A stretch of DNA of 7,375 nt from Candidatus Acidiferrales bacterium (GTDB lineage Bacteria; Acidobacteriota; Terriglobia; Acidiferrales; UBA7541): the NCBI GenBank assembly GCA_955651735.1, contig CATPAM010000099.1, positions 1 through 7,375 of the forward strand. Reading direction: 5' to 3'. The notes beneath the pieces were generated by a model. The model ran no database searches. It was not told the origin of the DNA and saw only the letters and a program-made list of their open reading frames with translations. Of the stretch, positions 5,389 to 7,375 are shown one piece after another; positions within the stretch are counted from its first letter, which is position 1; the number at the start of each line of letters is the position of its first letter. The translations under genes were made by a program, and so were the position numbers.

Positions 5389-5766
5389 GTGCTGCAGTCC
5401 TATTGGGAAAAAGGCAAGCCGCGAACGATGCGAGGTGGTGGTAGCAGCGAGAGTCGGGCATCTGCGCGAGGTCTGGTGGAAGGGAATGAGGAGTGGATGG
5501 ATTTACAGCCATACCTCGGGTTCATTCCGAACGACGAAGAAACCGTCGTTAAAGCGGTTCCGCGGGGGACAGTCATCGCTATTTACTACGACTCGAAACT
5601 TAAAGGTGATTACCGAGTGAGATTCCGCGGTGGCGCGCCACCCGGAGTGGCAAGTCATGATGCAATGGCGGTCGTGGCGAAATACGGAGCGGGGGCTTTG
5701 GCGGTGACGGGACTTCTGTTCCTTGGTTTCTTGCGTTTGCGCAGGTTCTCGCAGGGTTCGGCGTAA
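5389..5766 (+). CDS. Hypothetical membrane-anchored protein, probable C-terminal part of a broken gene
   Basis: The open frame from GTG 5389 gives 125 residues. A soluble region with TVVKAVPRGTVIAIYYDSK (about residues 52-70) resembles the end of DUF3592-type domains, where a turn of the form 'pGt.v.vyYdp' is common; this match is weak. A single hydrophobic helix (GAGALAVTGLLFLGFL) sits near the C-terminus, followed by a basic tail (RLRRF), which predicts a cytoplasmic C-terminus. No ribosome-binding site precedes the GTG. The same frame continues upstream to a TAG at 5344 and, beyond it, a further membrane helix. I therefore think this is the distal part of an interrupted gene, although independent translation cannot be excluded. 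It converges on the MFS gene, with a 69-bp gap and no visible terminator. Function unknown. Confidence 0.5.
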   Translation: MLQSYWEKGKPRTMRGGGSSESRASARGLVEGNEEWMDLQPYLGFIPNDEETVVKAVPRGTVIAIYYDSKLKGDYRVRFRGGAPPGVASHDAMAVVAKYGAGALAVTGLLFLGFLRLRRFSQGSA

Positions 5767-5835
5767 AGTTCGCCATATCGCCGATTCACAGCAAAATAGC
5801 CGGGTCGCAGCTTTGAGGGCAGGAGGCGTACACCC

Positions 5836-7176
5836 TTACTTGAAGGATGTCGAATCTGGTTTAGGCCATTGGACTGGTTCGATGGGGCCCACTACGAAGA
5901 CCCAGGCGGCTGAGCCTAGCAAAGTGACGGCACCGGTGATGACGAAAACCCAGAAATAATTGCCCGCGCCCTGAACGATTAGGCCTATGAGCGTGGGGGC
6001 GATCCACCCTGCCAGGTTGCCGGTGAAATTCTGCAGGCCGGTCCATTTTCCGGAGGTGGCCGGCCCCGCCAGGGTTTGCGTGACAGCCCACAGATTCGAG
6101 GTACACATGCCGAGGCCAATGCAGACCAGGATTAGAATCGCCACGGCAAGGCTGTGACTGGCGACAATCCCAACGAGCACAATGCTTGAGGCAACTACCG
6201 GACCCGCGCCGGTGAACGTCTTGCGCACGCGAGTGGGAGCAGCGCCGGCGGCGATCCATTTATCGGAGAGCCAGCCGGACAGGAGCGCGGAGATGGCCAA
6301 GACTAAGAACGCGAGACTGGTAACGACGGACATCGCCTGGACGGAGAAATGGCGCTCGCGCTCAAGGTAGATGGGCAGCCAGGTAATAAAGAAATACCAG
6401 AGGTAGTTGTAGGCGAAGAGTCCGGCGAAGGTGCCCCACGCGGAACGCTGCCGGAGGATTTGCAGGATGGTGGCGCTCGCGGCGTATTCGCGGCTCGGCC
6501 CTTCAAGGCTTTGGGTAAGCACGATGTTGGCGCTGCCGGAAGAGGGCGTTGGATTCGATTCAGCTGTTGGTTCGGGTCTTCGCAGGTATTTGAGCCACGG
6601 CACTAGCCAAAGCGAGCTGGCAACGCCGAACGCGACGAAAAAAAGCCTCCAGCCAACGTGGGCAATGAGCAGTCCGCCGAGGAGCGTCCCGACCGCGGGG
6701 CCGGAGGCCTGGCCAGCGGAAATGATGGAGTTGGCGCGGCCGCGCTGGACCTCGGAGAAATGACGCGAAATGATTTTGCTGTACGAAGGATACGCAACGG
6801 ACTCGCCGATGCCGAGGATGAGGCGCATGGCGAGCAACATCCTGAACCCGCTGACGAGACCGGTTCCAAACGTTGCGGCGGACCACAGGAGAATTCCGAG
6901 CGCGAGGACCCAGTTAACAGGAAAACGGTCGACCAGCCAGCCGGAGACTATTTGGAAGACGGCGTAGGTCCAGAAGAAGGAGGAGAAGAGGATTCCGAGC
7001 TGGGAATAGGAAAGGCCGAGTTCGTCTTTGATATGCGGAGCGGCGATGGAGAGATTTCCGCGGTCGATGTAGTTGATGAAGATAGAGAGGGCCAGAAGGA
7101 TGGCGAGGCGAGAAAGCTCCGGAGATAGCCGGGTAGTAGGCGCGACGGAAGACATTGCGTCGGAAGGCGTGGTCAT
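5836..7176 (-). CDS. MFS transporter, anion:cation symporter type
   Basis: This 446-residue inner-membrane transporter has the twelve-helix major facilitator layout: two bundles of six helices joined by a polar cytoplasmic loop at about 200-235. Helix 1 ends with NYIDRGNLSIAAP (35-47), the signature I associate with the anion:cation symporter branch, whose members carry sugar acids such as galactonate, glucarate or hexuronates with protons. The helix 2-3 loop has GWLVDRFP (79-86), helix 4 has RLILGIGES (118-126), and GWLSDK repeats the loop motif in the second half. The substrate is probably an organic anion and cannot be specified further. The ATG at 7176 is chosen because it overlaps the preceding stop codon as ATGA, with GAGGAAG 10 bases upstream. 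The frame stays open to the window edge, but that extension is a shadow of the upstream gene. Confidence 0.9.
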   Translation of the reverse strand: MTTPSDAMSSVAPTTRLSPELSRLAILLALSIFINYIDRGNLSIAAPHIKDELGLSYSQLGILFSSFFWTYAVFQIVSGWLVDRFPVNWVLALGILLWSAATFGTGLVSGFRMLLAMRLILGIGESVAYPSYSKIISRHFSEVQRGRANSIISAGQASGPAVGTLLGGLLIAHVGWRLFFVAFGVASSLWLVPWLKYLRRPEPTAESNPTPSSGSANIVLTQSLEGPSREYAASATILQILRQRSAWGTFAGLFAYNYLWYFFITWLPIYLERERHFSVQAMSVVTSLAFLVLAISALLSGWLSDKWIAAGAAPTRVRKTFTGAGPVVASSIVLVGIVASHSLAVAILILVCIGLGMCTSNLWAVTQTLAGPATSGKWTGLQNFTGNLAGWIAPTLIGLIVQGAGNYFWVFVITGAVTLLGSAAWVFVVGPIEPVQWPKPDSTSFK

Positions 7177-7375
7177 GGCGAGGGCGCTTCCTCGGTTTGC
7201 TCTGCGAGACGGACCCATGCGAGGAGAGCGAAGGCGCCCATGGTGAAAATGGAGACCAAGGCGGAAGCGCCGACGATGTCGCGGACGTTCCACTTTGCAC
7301 CGGAGGGATCCGAAACCACGGCGAGTCCGCCTGGTGGAGCGCCCAAGAGGAGAAGAAGATTGCCGGCCGCGCAAA
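7173..7375 (-). CDS. C-terminal part of an unidentified membrane protein (runs off the edge)
   Basis: A minus-strand frame open from the window edge encodes 66 residues and ends at a TGA (7175-7173) that overlaps the ATG of the MFS gene as ATGA. The visible piece has a hydrophobic start (AAGNLLLLLGAPPGG), a polar stretch (SDPSGAKWNVRD), a clear membrane helix (IVGASALVSIFTMGAFALLAWV) and an acidic tail ending EEAPSP. This composition and the exact overlap make it far more believable than the arginine-rich overlapping frame. Its 5' part lies outside the window and I do not recognise the family. The overlap implies translational coupling, so it and the transporter form the one clear operon here and may share a physiological role. 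Confidence 0.65.
   Translation of the reverse strand, partial: CAAGNLLLLLGAPPGGLAVVSDPSGAKWNVRDIVGASALVSIFTMGAFALLAWVRLAEQTEEAPSP

Noticed and set aside
6658..7128. 156-codon plus-strand open frame over the MFS gene
   Set aside because: It is an antisense shadow rich in Glu/Gly/Asp. The minus strand encodes a complete transporter with family motifs.
7177..7374. 66-residue N-terminal extension of the MFS frame to the window edge
   Set aside because: The extension is Arg/Ser-rich, unlike an MFS N-terminus, and overlaps a better frame ending in ATGA. The transporter start was placed at 7176.

Overview
The window looks like ordinary chromosome from a GC-rich soil-type bacterium, most likely a member of the Acidobacteriota. 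This rests on family resemblance and was not searched. The pilin at 3858-4349 has the N-terminal helix and the 'RMAANEASAV' stretch I associate with that phylum. Its company of DinB-like proteins, an exported NIPSNAP protein and a Gfo/Idh/MocA oxidoreductase fits too. I see no rRNA, tRNA, CRISPR array, insertion sequence or phage gene.

Layout, left to right. Positions 1-252 hold nothing I can support. Two DinB/YfiT-type metal-binding four-helix proteins are transcribed divergently (270-794 minus, with a signal peptide; 963-1499 plus, cytoplasmic) from a 168-bp gap. A small exported NIPSNAP-domain protein follows (1657-2088, plus), with an extended -10 box so close to its ATG that the transcript may be leaderless. 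A 73-codon gene of unknown function lies on the minus strand (2266-2487); a strong Shine-Dalgarno fixes its start. Next is a Gfo/Idh/MocA-family NAD(P)-dependent oxidoreductase (2627-3628, plus).

The most informative non-coding stretch is 3629-3857. It carries paired 13-bp palindromes built from GTGTC half-sites, and about 70 bp further on a GG-N10-GC element, just ahead of a lone type IV pilin-like gene. This is the architecture of a sigma-54 promoter driven by a PilR-type activator. A divergent peptide deformylase follows (4482-5039, plus).

After the deformylase, one reading frame (5140-5766, plus) carries a zinc ribbon, a membrane helix, a soluble domain and a second membrane helix, but TGA and TAG codons interrupt it. 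It is probably a decayed gene, or two small genes of which the second is broken. On the minus strand an MFS transporter of the anion:cation symporter type (5836-7176) overlaps by ATGA the end of an upstream membrane-protein gene that runs off the right edge (7173-7375).

Apart from that translationally coupled pair, the genes appear to be single transcription units with separate jobs. I do not see a coherent multi-gene system. The pilin control region and the interrupted membrane-protein locus most deserve a second look.
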